A stretch of 64,000 nucleotides of DNA from Rouxiella chamberiensis (GTDB taxonomy: Bacteria > Pseudomonadota > Gammaproteobacteria > Enterobacterales > Enterobacteriaceae). The stretch is taken from contig NZ_CP114058.1 in NCBI RefSeq assembly GCF_026967475.1, positions 434,001 to 498,000 on the forward strand, given 5' to 3'. The translations under genes were made by a program, and so were the position numbers. The notes beneath the pieces were generated by a model that saw nothing but the letters and a program-made list of their open reading frames with translations, was not told where the DNA came from and searched no databases. Positions 51,398 to 60,530 of this stretch are shown here, one piece after another (position 1 is the stretch's first letter; the number at the start of each line of letters is the position of its first letter).

Positions 51398-51895
51398 GAG
51401 GTTCCCTTATTTATATTCGGTTGTGGACCACGCTGTGGATCCGGATGTCTCTGTCGTCTTGCAATAACACTAGCCTGTGTGAACAAATAAAGATAAGGCA
51501 AGATTTTGGATAACTTGTTAAACAAATTTATCAATAGCCGCCTCATCGTCCGGGTATCACCTGGCCAGAGATAAATTATAGACGCCTCTGTAAAGACTGA
51601 TAAAAATCCCCGTGCTTTCGGAAAAATTCCTGCTGTGAAATCGTGAGACATAGAAACAACCCGCCCGAAAATAGTGGACTTCATTTCGATTTCCCGGCTT
51701 TTGAACCACAGTCGCCTGATTAGCCCCCGCATAGAGATGAAATAAATATCCCATATTAAAAAAGTAACCATTATCTTCTGATTTTTCGGTGTCTTACCGT
51801 GTCTCTTTGCCCGACGGGAAACCGCAGGTGCTGGCGAAATAGCCCATTATTTCCTATACCTTGATCCTGTCGCAGAATATTTTTTTCATCTCCTC
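51398..51895. other. Divergent region between hydrolase and DUF1275 gene
   Basis: About 500 bp, moderately AT-rich. An open frame at 51394-51771 (minus) overlaps the hydrolase start and has no recognisable features, so I do not call it. The region probably carries promoters for both flanking genes. Confidence 0.45.
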
Positions 51896-51908
51896 GGAGG
51901 GAAGGGTT

Positions 51909-52571
51909 TTGTCATCTTCAGAACAGCCAGCAGATCGCTCGCAGGAATTATCACCGATTTTTATTCTCTTTCTCGTGTCGGTGGCGGGGATGACGGATGC
52001 CTCTTTTTATCTTCACAGCAAAGATCTCCTCGGCGTGTACGTCACCGGCGATACCTCGAAAATGGCGCAGTTTTTACAGAAAGGCGATGTGCAAAAAGTA
52101 CTGCCGCTGCTTGGCATTATTGCCACCTTTCTGGCCAGCACGACCCTGGCCGCGTGGCTGGGCAATCGACTCGGACGCTATCGCGCACCGCTGCTGCTGT
52201 TTGTCGTTGCGCTGTTTATTCTTGCGACCTGGCCTGCAAGCGCACCCGATTACCCTTATGGCGTCGTGCTGTCGCTGGTCGTCGCGATGGGCGTGCTGAA
52301 CCAGACCTGCAGCAATGAGCCGGGCGTGACGTTTATCACCGGTACGCTGGTCAAACTCGGGCGAGGGTTGGCGGGCGGCGATTTCCGCGAAAGTTTTCCG
52401 CTGGCGCTGCGTTGGCTGGTGTGGTTTGCGGCCGCCTTTGTCGGAGCCTTTCTCAATCAGCACGCCGCGCCCTATGCGCTGCCGATTATTGCTATCTGGT
52501 GTCTGCTGCTGGCGCTGACCAGCCTGTTTACGCAACGCGTTATCCCGCAGCACGCCGCTTCATCCGACTAA
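51909..52571 (+). CDS. DUF1275 (YoaK-type) membrane protein
   Basis: I chose the TTG start at 51909 because GGAGG lies eight bases upstream; the frame is open from another TTG at 51861, which has no ribosome binding site. The protein then has 220 residues and about six spans, with the DUF1275 landmarks VSVAGMTDASFYL, VYVTGDTSKMAQ and NEPGVTFITGTLVKLG. Function is unknown. It lies 46 bp before the oxidoreductase gene and is probably cotranscribed. Confidence 0.83.
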   Translation: MSSSEQPADRSQELSPIFILFLVSVAGMTDASFYLHSKDLLGVYVTGDTSKMAQFLQKGDVQKVLPLLGIIATFLASTTLAAWLGNRLGRYRAPLLLFVVALFILATWPASAPDYPYGVVLSLVVAMGVLNQTCSNEPGVTFITGTLVKLGRGLAGGDFRESFPLALRWLVWFAAAFVGAFLNQHAAPYALPIIAIWCLLLALTSLFTQRVIPQHAASSD

Positions 52572-52617
52572 CTATTCATCTAACTACCTCGTTACACGAA
52601 TAACATGGAGAAGAATT

Positions 52618-53877
52618 ATGTCAGATTCGACATCCACCCGATTTTCAAACACTGGACCCGGCACGGCGACCGGCCCGACCTTGCCCGCGGCTGCCAGAAA
52701 CATCGCGCCTGACCCCATTGATGTCGGGGGCGTAGAGCAGGGCAAAATCACCTTCGAAAACTGGAAAGGGGACGCCGATCGCCCTGAACCCGAGCCACCG
52801 GCGATTCTGCCGCCCGGAAAACGTCTCGGCGTGGCGATAATAGGTCTTGGCCGCCTGACGCTGAATCAAATCCTGCCTGCGTTCCGCCAGAGCTTATACG
52901 CAAAACCCGTCGCGCTGGTGTCGGATCGTCCGGAAAAAGCCCGCGAAGTGGCAAAACAGTATGGGATCGATGAATCGGCCCTCTACCGTTATGACGACAT
53001 CGAACGTATGGCGGAAAACAAAGAGATTGACGCCGTCTATGTCGTCACGCCAAACGGTCGCCATCGCGATCACGTGCTGGCGGCGGCAAAAGCGGGTAAA
53101 CACGTGCTGTGTGAAAAGCCGATGGCCAATAATTCCGCCGAGGCGCGTGAAATGATTGATGCCTGCAGGCAGGCGGGCGTGAAACTGATGATTGCCTATC
53201 GCTGCCAGTACGAACTTTTCAACGTCGAGGCGGCGCGACTGACGCAGTCCGGCGAGTTGGGACGTCCGCGAATCATTCATGCCACCAATACCCAGGTACA
53301 GGGACCCGGCGAACAGTGGCGAATGCGCGCAGCACTTGCGGGTGGCGGTGCGCTGCCCGATATCGGCCTCTATTGCCTGAACGGCGTGCGCACCATGCTG
53401 GGCGAAGATCCGGTTGAAGTTTACGCGCAGATTATCAATCCCGAGGGCGACGCGCGCTATGCGGAAGTCGAAGAGACGATTTCCTATACCCTGCGCTTTC
53501 CTTCCGGCGTGATAGCCAACTGTGTGACCAGTTACGGCGCGCATGAGTGCAAAGACATGGAGATTCGTCTCGAAAAAGGCTGGGTATCTCTGGAAAACGC
53601 CTTTGCCTATGCCGGGCAGCGTCTGTATGTCGCCGAGCGGCACGGTAGCGGTGAGCAGGTCAACGAGATCCGCATCTCGCCGAAAGATCAGTTTACGCTG
53701 GAGATCGATCACTTTGCCGACAGCGTATTAAACAACAAGATTTCGCATACGCCCGGTGAAGAAGGGTTGCAGGATCACCTGCTGATGGAGGCGATTTACC
53801 GCTCCGCACGGGAAGGTCTGCCGGTCAAGATAGACCACGACTCTGTGCACAAACCGATTCCGGCCAGCCAGCGCTAG
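52618..53877 (+). CDS. Gfo/Idh/MocA family oxidoreductase
   Basis: The 419-residue protein has a 60-residue Pro/Thr-rich N-terminal extension, a Rossmann domain (LGVAIIGLGRLTLNQILPAF at about 69), the EKP motif in GKHVLCEKPMANNSAEA (about 168), and a C-terminal domain with GGGALPDIGLYCLNGVRTMLGEDP. This is close to glucose-fructose oxidoreductase-type enzymes. The N-terminal extension lacks a clear Tat or Sec signal. It probably acts on a sugar or polyol with NADP; the substrate is unknown. Confidence 0.9.
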   Translation: MSDSTSTRFSNTGPGTATGPTLPAAARNIAPDPIDVGGVEQGKITFENWKGDADRPEPEPPAILPPGKRLGVAIIGLGRLTLNQILPAFRQSLYAKPVALVSDRPEKAREVAKQYGIDESALYRYDDIERMAENKEIDAVYVVTPNGRHRDHVLAAAKAGKHVLCEKPMANNSAEAREMIDACRQAGVKLMIAYRCQYELFNVEAARLTQSGELGRPRIIHATNTQVQGPGEQWRMRAALAGGGALPDIGLYCLNGVRTMLGEDPVEVYAQIINPEGDARYAEVEETISYTLRFPSGVIANCVTSYGAHECKDMEIRLEKGWVSLENAFAYAGQRLYVAERHGSGEQVNEIRISPKDQFTLEIDHFADSVLNNKISHTPGEEGLQDHLLMEAIYRSAREGLPVKIDHDSVHKPIPASQR

Positions 53878-53900
53878 AGTTTTTACTGCTTAATTTCGAG

Positions 53901-53922
53901 CCCGCCGCGTGCGGGTTTTTTT
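53901..53922 (+). terminator. Terminator after the oxidoreductase gene
   Basis: CCCGC-CGCGT-GCGGG is followed by seven T residues. Confidence 0.85.
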
Positions 53923-54092
53923 GTGTCCACAGGATTCAGACGGCATCTCGTCAGTGGCTATCGCGTTAAAAAGTACGACTTCTAGAGCCTCGAAAAGGGC
54001 AGCGGTGAAATTCCGGCTGCAATAAAACTGTCACCTCGCGGTGCTAGCGTAAAACGACTACAGGCTAATAGTTTGATAATAAGGGAAAGTTG

Positions 54093-55358
54093 ATGAAAAT
54101 TCGGTTAACGCTCATTGCGATGACTTTGTTGATGGCACAACAGGCGCAGGCACTCTCATTACCTCAGGCGGCTACGCTTGCAAACGGGACTTCGGCGGCG
54201 GCAGAAAGCCAGCCTTTCGACGCGCTTGAGACCCAGATAGTGCAGGCAGAAATTGCCTCGCTGAAAGGGGATGCGGCATCATTGCAGCGTGAACAGCTGG
54301 AAAAGGCAAAGCAGACGGATAAGCAGGCCGATCGCGCCTGGTTGAAGGCCAGCGGCTATGATTTCCAGACCAAAGCCAATCAGCAGGCGGGCATCGCGCT
54401 GCTCTCGGGCTTCAGTACGCTGCCGGATTCCGTCTTGAAAGCCAATATGCAAACCGTAACGGATATCAATCGGGATGCGATGCAGGGAACGCGACAAAAA
54501 GCGCTGGCCGATGCCGAAGGGCAAAGCTATCTCTATTTTCTGGCTGACGCCCTGGGACCGCGTCTTGGCAAGGCTTTCCTGAGCGCCTATGACAAAGGCG
54601 AAATCGGCAAGGCTGCCGCGCTTATCAAGGCCAGCGAAGTCAGCACCAGTGCGGCGAAAAAGCACTTCAACTATTCACGTCCGTTTCTGATTAAAGGCAA
54701 CAGCATTCATCTGGTGCCCGACGATACCGTTGTAAAAGACAATCAGCCGTATACCGCCGACGGCGGCTCCTTCCCGAGTGGCCACACCAATACCGGTTAT
54801 ACCGATGCGCTGCTGCTGGCGCAGATGATCCCCGAGCGTTATGACGCGCTGGTGGAGCGCGGGGCGCGTTACGGCTATTCACGCATCGTGCTGGGCGTGC
54901 ATTATCCGCTGGATATCATGGGTTCGCGGATGCTTGCCCAGCGTAACGTGGCGCATTATTTGAATGACCCGCGCTATCAGGCACTGTTCAAAGAGGCCAG
55001 CGACCAACTGCGCGCTGCGCTTGAGAAAGAGTGCGGGACATCGCTTGCCGAATGTGCAAAATCCGCCGGAAAAGATGACCCTTATCGCGCTGCGAACATA
55101 GAGGATTTCTACCGGTTCGCCATGAACTACAACCTGCCGAAACAGCCGGAAAAAGCTGAACGCATTACCGTTCCCGAAGGGGCGGAAGTGTTGCTGCAGA
55201 CCGCGCTGCCTAACCTGTCTGCCGCGAAGCGCCGTCAGTTGATGATAGACAGCGCCGGGCCGGCCGGTTATCCCCTGTCGGGTTCCACCCCGGAGCAGGC
55301 TTTCTGGCAACGCCTCGACCTGCCTGCGGCATTCGCGATGGCGAAACATAACCGCTGA
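54093..55358 (+). CDS. Periplasmic PAP2-family acid phosphatase
   Basis: The 421-residue protein starts at ATG 54093 (AAGGGAAAG upstream) with a signal peptide ending AQQAQA. The three-part PAP2 phosphatase signature is complete: K189-x6-R196-P, SFPSGHTNTGY (PSGH 228-231) and SRIVLGVHYPLD (about 264-275). These residues form the phosphohistidine active site. It resembles bacterial class A non-specific acid phosphatases but is much longer than their usual 250 residues because of added N- and C-terminal regions. It hydrolyses organic phosphomonoesters in the periplasm by inference. Confidence 0.88.
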   Translation: MKIRLTLIAMTLLMAQQAQALSLPQAATLANGTSAAAESQPFDALETQIVQAEIASLKGDAASLQREQLEKAKQTDKQADRAWLKASGYDFQTKANQQAGIALLSGFSTLPDSVLKANMQTVTDINRDAMQGTRQKALADAEGQSYLYFLADALGPRLGKAFLSAYDKGEIGKAAALIKASEVSTSAAKKHFNYSRPFLIKGNSIHLVPDDTVVKDNQPYTADGGSFPSGHTNTGYTDALLLAQMIPERYDALVERGARYGYSRIVLGVHYPLDIMGSRMLAQRNVAHYLNDPRYQALFKEASDQLRAALEKECGTSLAECAKSAGKDDPYRAANIEDFYRFAMNYNLPKQPEKAERITVPEGAEVLLQTALPNLSAAKRRQLMIDSAGPAGYPLSGSTPEQAFWQRLDLPAAFAMAKHNR

Positions 55359-55380
55359 TAAAAAAGTTCGGAAAAAAATA

Positions 55381-55411
55381 AAAAAAGACCGCCAGGGGGC
55401 GGTCTTTTTTT
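55381..55411 (+). terminator. Terminator after the phosphatase gene
   Basis: AAAAAAGACCGCC and GGCGGTCTTTTTTT pair around AGGG; the A and T tracts on both sides make it potentially bidirectional. Confidence 0.93.
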
Positions 55412-55704
55412 ATTTCTTAATAAAGTAAGTTTCATGGTTTTATTCGGAAAAACGTACATCTGTTACTTTCAATTTTGCGAGGCCAACAGGGCTGCTGTCA
55501 TTCGATAAAATCGTTTTTTAATATATCCCTTTCTCATAGATTCCTAGCATAAGCATGGCTCGAGTTATTTTAAGGCCAAAATGAACTTACAGGAGTAGGT
55601 CAAAAAACCTTTGTAAAATAATAACTCGGTAGGCAAGGAGAAATAATAGGCAAGCAGTGTTGACGGTTGCTCACACTGCGCTTATGCTAGGTTGATGGAG
55701 ACAG
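55412..55704. other. AT-rich gap before the HicA-like cluster
   Basis: About 290 bp, AT-rich compared with the preceding gene, with no gene. It marks a change of composition at the left edge of the accessory cluster. Confidence 0.45.
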
Positions 55705-55938
55705 ATGAAAAGTCATCCGAATAAACATATTCAGTCAGCATTGGACTATGCAGTAAAACAAGGCTGGATCATCGTAAAAGCTGGAAAATCTTCCCACACT
55801 TTTTGCAAAATTAGATGTGGTATTTCTGGGCATACCGAGCACATGAAAAGTATTTGGTCTACGCCCCGCAATCCTGAGAATTTCGCCAGACAAATAAGGC
55901 AAAAGATCGATGACTGTTTTTCTTCGCCCAAGAATTAA
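55705..55938 (+). CDS. Small HicA-like protein of unknown function
   Basis: The 77-residue basic protein reads MKSHPNKHIQSALDYAVKQG, then WIIVKAGKSSHTF, and ends in a helical NPENFARQIRQKIDDC region. The helix followed by GW-x5-G-x-SH-x-F resembles the HicA mRNA-interferase fold (which has a G-S-H catalytic loop). Cys34, Cys38, His43 and His46 could bind a metal. I recognise no named family, so HicA-like is inference. It is AT-rich and lies 69 bp before the next gene. Confidence 0.65.
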   Translation: MKSHPNKHIQSALDYAVKQGWIIVKAGKSSHTFCKIRCGISGHTEHMKSIWSTPRNPENFARQIRQKIDDCFSSPKN

Positions 55939-56007
55939 ATATTTATAATTTATTCGCAGGAAATTAATTTATTTCCTTTCCCATTACAATCCGCCAGAGA
56001 GCAACGG

Positions 56008-56571
56008 ATGAAATGCTACAATTTCACATTGACAATATCAGGTATCAACCTGGATACAGAAGGGCATGAAGACGCCTTGTTCGAGGCCGGGTGTGATGAT
56101 GCCATGCTCAGCTATTATGGCAAGGCACTCTATTTAGAATTCGAACGAGAAGCGGTATCTCTAAACGACGCTATTGCTACAGCCATAAGAGATATTGAAA
56201 GAGCAGGCATTGGTGCGCGAGTGGAATCTGTTGATTCTACCCTGGTCGGCTTAAGTGATATTGCCGAGTTATCAGACTTGTCGCGGCAGGCCATCACCAT
56301 GTTAAAAGACGGATCACGCGGGCGGGGTGATTTTCCAAATCCAATACAGCGTATTACAGGGCAATCGCCGCTATGGGATTGGGCAGAGGTAGCACAATGG
56401 CTTGAAAGCTGTGGACGAATTGCCGCTGAATCCGGGTTGGTTGCCAACGCCAAAGAGCTGAATATCTGGAATCTTGCTCTGCGTATAAGAGCCTCCAGTG
56501 AGAAGGAGAAAATCACGCAGCGCGTGCATTTACTAGAGCATCCCGAGGAAAAACGATGTCAGAGAGCTTAA
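56008..56571 (+). CDS. Helix-turn-helix protein, possible antitoxin/regulator
   Basis: The 187-residue acidic protein has an N-terminal alpha/beta domain (MKCYNFTLTISGINLDTEGH) and a central HTH of the excisionase/AlpA kind: GLSDIAELSDLSRQAITMLK, then GSRGRGDFPNP and LWDWAEVAQWLES. This combination suggests an antitoxin or autoregulator. It follows the 77-residue HicA-like gene in the same direction and overlaps the kinase gene by 16 bases, so the three could form one operon. Confidence 0.7.
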   Translation: MKCYNFTLTISGINLDTEGHEDALFEAGCDDAMLSYYGKALYLEFEREAVSLNDAIATAIRDIERAGIGARVESVDSTLVGLSDIAELSDLSRQAITMLKDGSRGRGDFPNPIQRITGQSPLWDWAEVAQWLESCGRIAAESGLVANAKELNIWNLALRIRASSEKEKITQRVHLLEHPEEKRCQRA

Positions 56572-57071
56572 CGCAAGGTGTCACTCTCCATACACCCCCC
56601 ATTCTGCATCTCTTATGCGGGAAAATCGCTTCCGGCAAGTCTACGCTGGCGGCGCAGCTGGGTACGCAGGCGAGCACAGTGGTAATCAACGAAGACCGCT
56701 GGCTGGCGCAGTTGTACGGCGATGAAATGCAGTCCGTGGCCGATTATGTGCGCTGTGCCGAAAAGCTCAGAAACGCCATGAAACCGCATCTCGTTACCCT
56801 GTTGACGGCGGGAGTGTCGATTGTGCTGGATTTCCCGGCGAATACGCTTGCGAATCGCGAATGGATGATGAGCATCATCAACGCCACGGGGGTCGACAAT
56901 CGGCTGCATTATCTCAACGTGCCCGACGACGTCTGCAAAGCACGACTTCGTGCCAGAAATCAGGTCGGCGAGCACGATTTTTCGGCAACCGATGCCCAGT
57001 TTGATCTCATCACCGGCTATTTTGTCGAGCCGCAGGAAGCGGAAGGTTTCACGCTGGTTGTACACGAATAA
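56556..57071 (+). CDS. P-loop kinase-like ATPase (AAA_33 / zeta-toxin-like)
   Basis: The 171-residue protein has a Walker A motif CGKIASGKSTLAAQL (about 21-35), a conserved INEDRWLAQLYGDE, a Walker B-like VSIVLDFPANT (about 88), and an LID-like ARLRARNQVGEHDF. This is the compact nucleotide-kinase fold of AAA_33 proteins, which include zeta toxins, chloramphenicol phosphotransferase and RNA/sugar kinases. The substrate is unknown. GAGG lies seven bases before ATG 56556, within the upstream gene. GC content rises here, so this gene may be older than its two neighbours. Confidence 0.8.
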   Translation: MSESLTQGVTLHTPPILHLLCGKIASGKSTLAAQLGTQASTVVINEDRWLAQLYGDEMQSVADYVRCAEKLRNAMKPHLVTLLTAGVSIVLDFPANTLANREWMMSIINATGVDNRLHYLNVPDDVCKARLRARNQVGEHDFSATDAQFDLITGYFVEPQEAEGFTLVVHE

Positions 57072-57376
57072 GTCGATTGAACCGCTAACGACATCAAACG
57101 GATAGAATTTTTTTAACTCATACGGGTGTCTTAAGCGACAAAAATATTCTTAATCCTCTCTCATTACGTGGATTTGCATGTGGTTTCATCCATGCGTAAA
57201 CCCCTATGAATACCCTTTTATTTTCAATGAGGTGAGGGCGCATCTTTGCCTGCACTCGCGGCAGAAATGTCGCGCCGCCTTTTTTGCACGACATACCTGC
57301 CTTACACCTCTTTGCCCTCTTCCTGCCGCATTTCCCCTTGGCGGGTGGCCTTCACAAAATCTGTATGTCGTGCTTA
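57072..57376. other. Gap between the kinase gene and umuDC
   Basis: About 300 bp, AT-rich at its start, with no gene. The umuDC promoter and SOS box lie at its right end. Confidence 0.45.
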
Positions 57377-57396
57377 TACTGTATAAATAACCAGTA
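57377..57396. promoter_or_regulatory. LexA-type SOS box of umuDC
   Basis: TACTGTATAAATAACCAGTA matches the 20-bp LexA consensus TACTGTATATATATACAGTA at all but three or four positions, 17 bp before umuD. Its last bases lie just upstream of the AGGAGG-like ATGGAGG Shine-Dalgarno. Confidence 0.88.
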
Positions 57397-57413
57397 TAAC
57401 ATGGAGGCCCCTT

Positions 57414-57836
57414 ATGAACCTTTCACGCCCGGCGATTTCGCCCATTGAGCTTACGATTCCTCTTTTTCAAGATAGAGTGCCTGCGGGCTTTCCCAGTCCA
57501 GCGCAGGACTATATTGAAAAAGGTATAGATTTAAACAAGTTATGTATATCTCATCCCGCCGCCACTTACTTTGTCATGGCAACCGGCCTGTCGATGATGG
57601 ACGCCGGGATTTATGAAGGGTCGATGCTGGTGGTAGACCGCAGCCTGCAGGCAAAACACGGCGACATCGTGATAGCCTCGATTGCGGGCGAATACACCGT
57701 CAAACGGCTATGCACTCATCCCGTCGTCAAACTCGAACCGATGAATCCCAACTTCCCTCCGATACTCCTTCACGATGGCGGCGATGAGCTTGAACTTTTT
57801 GGCGTCGTCACCTTCAGTATCAATGGATTCCAGTAA
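57414..57836 (+). CDS. umuD: DNA polymerase V accessory protein UmuD
   Basis: The 140-residue protein matches E. coli UmuD (139) and keeps the LexA-type serine protease dyad at the same positions, Ser60 (ATGLSMMDAG) and Lys97 (EYTVKRL). The self-cleavage bond would be Ala24-Gly25 in VPAGFPSP, where E. coli has Cys-Gly. RecA-stimulated cleavage to UmuD' activates translesion synthesis with UmuC. An SOS box lies just upstream and umuC follows at one base overlap. Confidence 0.96.
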   Translation: MNLSRPAISPIELTIPLFQDRVPAGFPSPAQDYIEKGIDLNKLCISHPAATYFVMATGLSMMDAGIYEGSMLVVDRSLQAKHGDIVIASIAGEYTVKRLCTHPVVKLEPMNPNFPPILLHDGGDELELFGVVTFSINGFQ

Positions 57837-59101
57837 TGTTTGCCCTGGCGGATGTGAACTCCTTTTACGCCAGCTGCGAGACTGTTTTCCGGCCGGATTT
57901 GAAGGGGCGCCCGGTTGTGGTGCTTTCCAATAACGATGGCTGTGTCATTGCGCGCAATAAAGAGGCCAAGGAGGCGGGCATCAAGATGGGTGCGCCCTTT
58001 TTTAAGGTACGCGCTGAATGCGAGCAGCATCACGCCGTGATTTTCAGCAGCAATTATGCGCTGTATGCCGATATGTCGCATCGGGTCATGACGGTGCTGG
58101 AAGACATTTCCCCTGCGGTCGAAATGTACTCGATTGATGAAGCCTTTCTGAATCTAACCGGCGTCAGCCATTGCCAAGACCTTGAAGAATTTGGGCGCGA
58201 GGTCAAAGACAGGGTTTACAAGTGGACCGGCCTAACCATCGGCGTCGGGATTGGTCCGACCAAGACACTGGCAAAACTGGCCAACCACGCCGCCAAGAAG
58301 TGGACACAAACGCGAGGTGTAGTAGATATCTCGCCGTTGGTACGCCAGCGCAAACTGATGGCGCTGGTGGCGGTGGAAGAGGTATGGGGTGTTGGCAGGC
58401 GGATCGGCAAGCGGCTCAACGGGATGGGAATTACCACGGCGCTTCAGCTTGCCGATGCGCCGACCGGCCTTATTCGCAAGCATTTCAGTGTGGTAATGGA
58501 AAGAACGGTGCGTGAACTGCGCGGCGAATCCTGTCTTGAAATGGAGGAGTTTGTGCCGACCAAGCAGCAGATTGTCTGCTCTCGCTCCTTCGGCGACCGC
58601 GTGTCGCAATATGAACTGATGCGCGAAGCCATTTGCAGCCATGCTTTTCGCGCCGCCGAAAAGCTTCGCAAAGAGAAACAGTTTTGCCGCCATATTTCCG
58701 CGTTTGTGAAAACCAGTCCATTCACCGAAGGTGAAATCTATTACGGAAACACCGCCTCAACACGGATTCAAACCCCGACGCAGGACACGCGCGACATCAT
58801 CGCTGCCGCCACCCGGTGCCTGGACGCGATTTGGCAGGAGGGTCATCGTTTTCAGAAATGCGGCGTAATGCTGGGAGATTTTTACAGCAAGGGCGTCGCT
58901 CAACTCAATCTGTTTGATGAATATCAGCCGCGAGCCAAGAGTGAGCAATTGATGGCCGTTCTGGATGAGATACATGAAAAAGGCACCGGCCGTGTCTGGT
59001 TTGCAGGGCAGGGTATCGAAAGAAGCTGGGAGATGAAACGCGAGATGCTGTCACCGGCCTACACCACGCGCTTTGAAGATTTAATGCGGGTCAAACTGTG
59101 A
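57836..59101 (+). CDS. umuC: DNA polymerase V catalytic subunit UmuC
   Basis: This 421-residue Y-family polymerase (E. coli 422) has the catalytic acids in FALADVNSFYASCE and MYSIDEAFLNL, the helix-hairpin-helix region (VWGVGRRIGKRL), and a little-finger domain. The C-terminal QLNLF (about residue 357) is the beta-clamp binding motif. It copies damaged DNA with UmuD'2 and RecA. It starts at the last base of the umuD stop, implying coupling. Confidence 0.96.
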   Translation: MFALADVNSFYASCETVFRPDLKGRPVVVLSNNDGCVIARNKEAKEAGIKMGAPFFKVRAECEQHHAVIFSSNYALYADMSHRVMTVLEDISPAVEMYSIDEAFLNLTGVSHCQDLEEFGREVKDRVYKWTGLTIGVGIGPTKTLAKLANHAAKKWTQTRGVVDISPLVRQRKLMALVAVEEVWGVGRRIGKRLNGMGITTALQLADAPTGLIRKHFSVVMERTVRELRGESCLEMEEFVPTKQQIVCSRSFGDRVSQYELMREAICSHAFRAAEKLRKEKQFCRHISAFVKTSPFTEGEIYYGNTASTRIQTPTQDTRDIIAAATRCLDAIWQEGHRFQKCGVMLGDFYSKGVAQLNLFDEYQPRAKSEQLMAVLDEIHEKGTGRVWFAGQGIERSWEMKREMLSPAYTTRFEDLMRVKL

Positions 59102-59276
59102 TTCGGCTTGCAGCACGTCGGCAGGCGCACGCCTTTCACAGGTTATCGCCCGGTTAACGGTAACGGATTCGGGCGCCTCTTCGCTGGACAGGGCAACGTG
59201 GGTGAAGCCAGATTAAGGCCGATTTAATGCCCTGTTTTTAGTAGGGAAATGGATTTTTATACAGCAGTAATGCGCA

Positions 59277-59312
59277 TTTACTTAGCTTTTCGTATTGCGT
59301 ATGATTCTCATT
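59277..59312 (+). promoter_or_regulatory. Promoter with overlapping Fur-like site for the YncE-like gene
   Basis: TTTACT (59277-59282) and TATGAT (59300-59305) are separated by 17 bp, 73 bp before the start codon. ATGATTCTCATT (59301-59312) overlaps the -10 and resembles half of a Fur box (ATGA-TTC-TCAT dyad). Iron control of yncE is known in E. coli, so this is plausible. Confidence 0.55.
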
Positions 59313-59377
59313 CTTTTTATCAGCCTTGGCCGCGCACGCGCATGTCGAAGGCCGTTTATTCCTTAATGGAGTCAAGA

Positions 59378-60473
59378 ATGAAAGCTTTGTTCAGTCCACG
59401 TAAAGCCGCCGTTGCGCTCGCTGTTGTCGCGACCTTTAGCCTTGCAGCATGTCAGGCACCGGCGAAAAATGTGGCTTCTCCAGCGGCGACCCCTGTTGCA
59501 CCGAAGCCTGCCGATACCCAAGTGACGCAGCGCGTACTGGGCGACGGGTTGTACGAAATGGCGGATGCGCCGGAAGCGAAGGCGGTCTATGTCGCCAGCG
59601 CCCAGTCATTCAAGGATGTGAACGGCGGCGTGCTCTATCGACTGGATCCGACGACCCTGAAAACAACCGGTGAAACGCATACCGATCTGAAGAACTTCGC
59701 AATGGCCTCCGATCCGGACAACGGCGTGTTCTACACTACCAACTCGCTGGACGGCGGCATCTCCAGAGTCGATGCGAAGAGCGGGAAAGTGTTGCAGCGT
59801 CTGATGTTCAAAGACAAAGCCAAAGACGGCCAGCCAATTCCAGCGCGTGAAATCTTCCTGCATAAAGGCCTGCTGTATGTCGGCGGCGTGAATGATTCCG
59901 GGATTATCTGGGTCGTCGATGCCAAAACCCTGAAGCTGAAAAAGCGTATTTCCAACGCGGGTAAATGGGTCACCGGCATCATCTACTCTTCCGCGACCGA
60001 TCGCATCTATGCGGCCAACGGCGGCGGCGAAGTGCTGGTTATCAATCCGCACAACGACAAAATCGAGAAGCGTTTGACGCCTGCAGACGGTAAATCCTAC
60101 CTGTTCCTGAACATGGCGGAAGACCCGGCGACCGGCCGTCTCTTTGTGACTGACGATTCGAAAGCCAAAACCACCGTTGTCTTTGACGAACCGCAGTGGC
60201 AAAGTCGTCAAGCGCATTGAAGGTGACGCGCTGGGTATTAAATTCAACCCGACCCGCAACGAGATTTACATCAGTCAGCGCGAATCGAAAAAAGTGTTGC
60301 AACTTGATGCCACCACCTACGCCGTGAAAAACAGCTGGTCCTTCGACACCCGTCCAAACAGCCTGCTGGTTTCAGCGGACGGACAGGTGCTGTATGTAAC
60401 CCTGAAGCAGGATTTCAACAAGGACGATTCGACCAAAGGGCAGGACAGCATCGCGCGTATCGCGTTGAAATAA
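59378..60473 (+). pseudogene. YncE-like beta-propeller lipoprotein, interrupted by a one-base insertion
   Basis: ATG 59378 with GGAG six bases upstream gives MKALFSPRKAAVALAVVATF and a lipobox LAAC, so the mature protein should be a lipoprotein. The rest resembles E. coli YncE: repeats such as YRLDPTTLKTTGETHTDLK, VDAKSGKVLQRL and WVVDAKTLKLKK form a seven-bladed beta-propeller. The frame breaks at GACGAACCGCAG (CC 60191-60192); removing one C gives FDERSGKVVKRIEGD and continues to RIALK at 60473, about 364 residues. E. coli YncE is a Fur-regulated periplasmic protein without a lipobox and may bind DNA. A sequencing error is likely. Confidence 0.85.
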
Positions 60474-60510
60474 AGCCGACTATGGCGGCGATACTGCCGT
60501 CATTTTATGA

Positions 60511-60530
60511 GGGGACAAGGAAAGGTCCCC
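60511..60530 (+). terminator. Hairpin after the YncE-like gene
   Basis: GGGGAC and GTCCCC form a 6-bp stem around an 8-nt loop, 38 bp after the stop, without a T tract. Confidence 0.35.

Noticed and set aside
51394..51771. Minus-strand open frame of 125 codons upstream of the hydrolase
   Set aside because: It overlaps the hydrolase start, shows no domain or coding-like composition, and has no ribosome binding site.
60177..60473. A separate 98-residue protein after the YncE-like gene
   Set aside because: It is the last part of the same beta-propeller in another frame.
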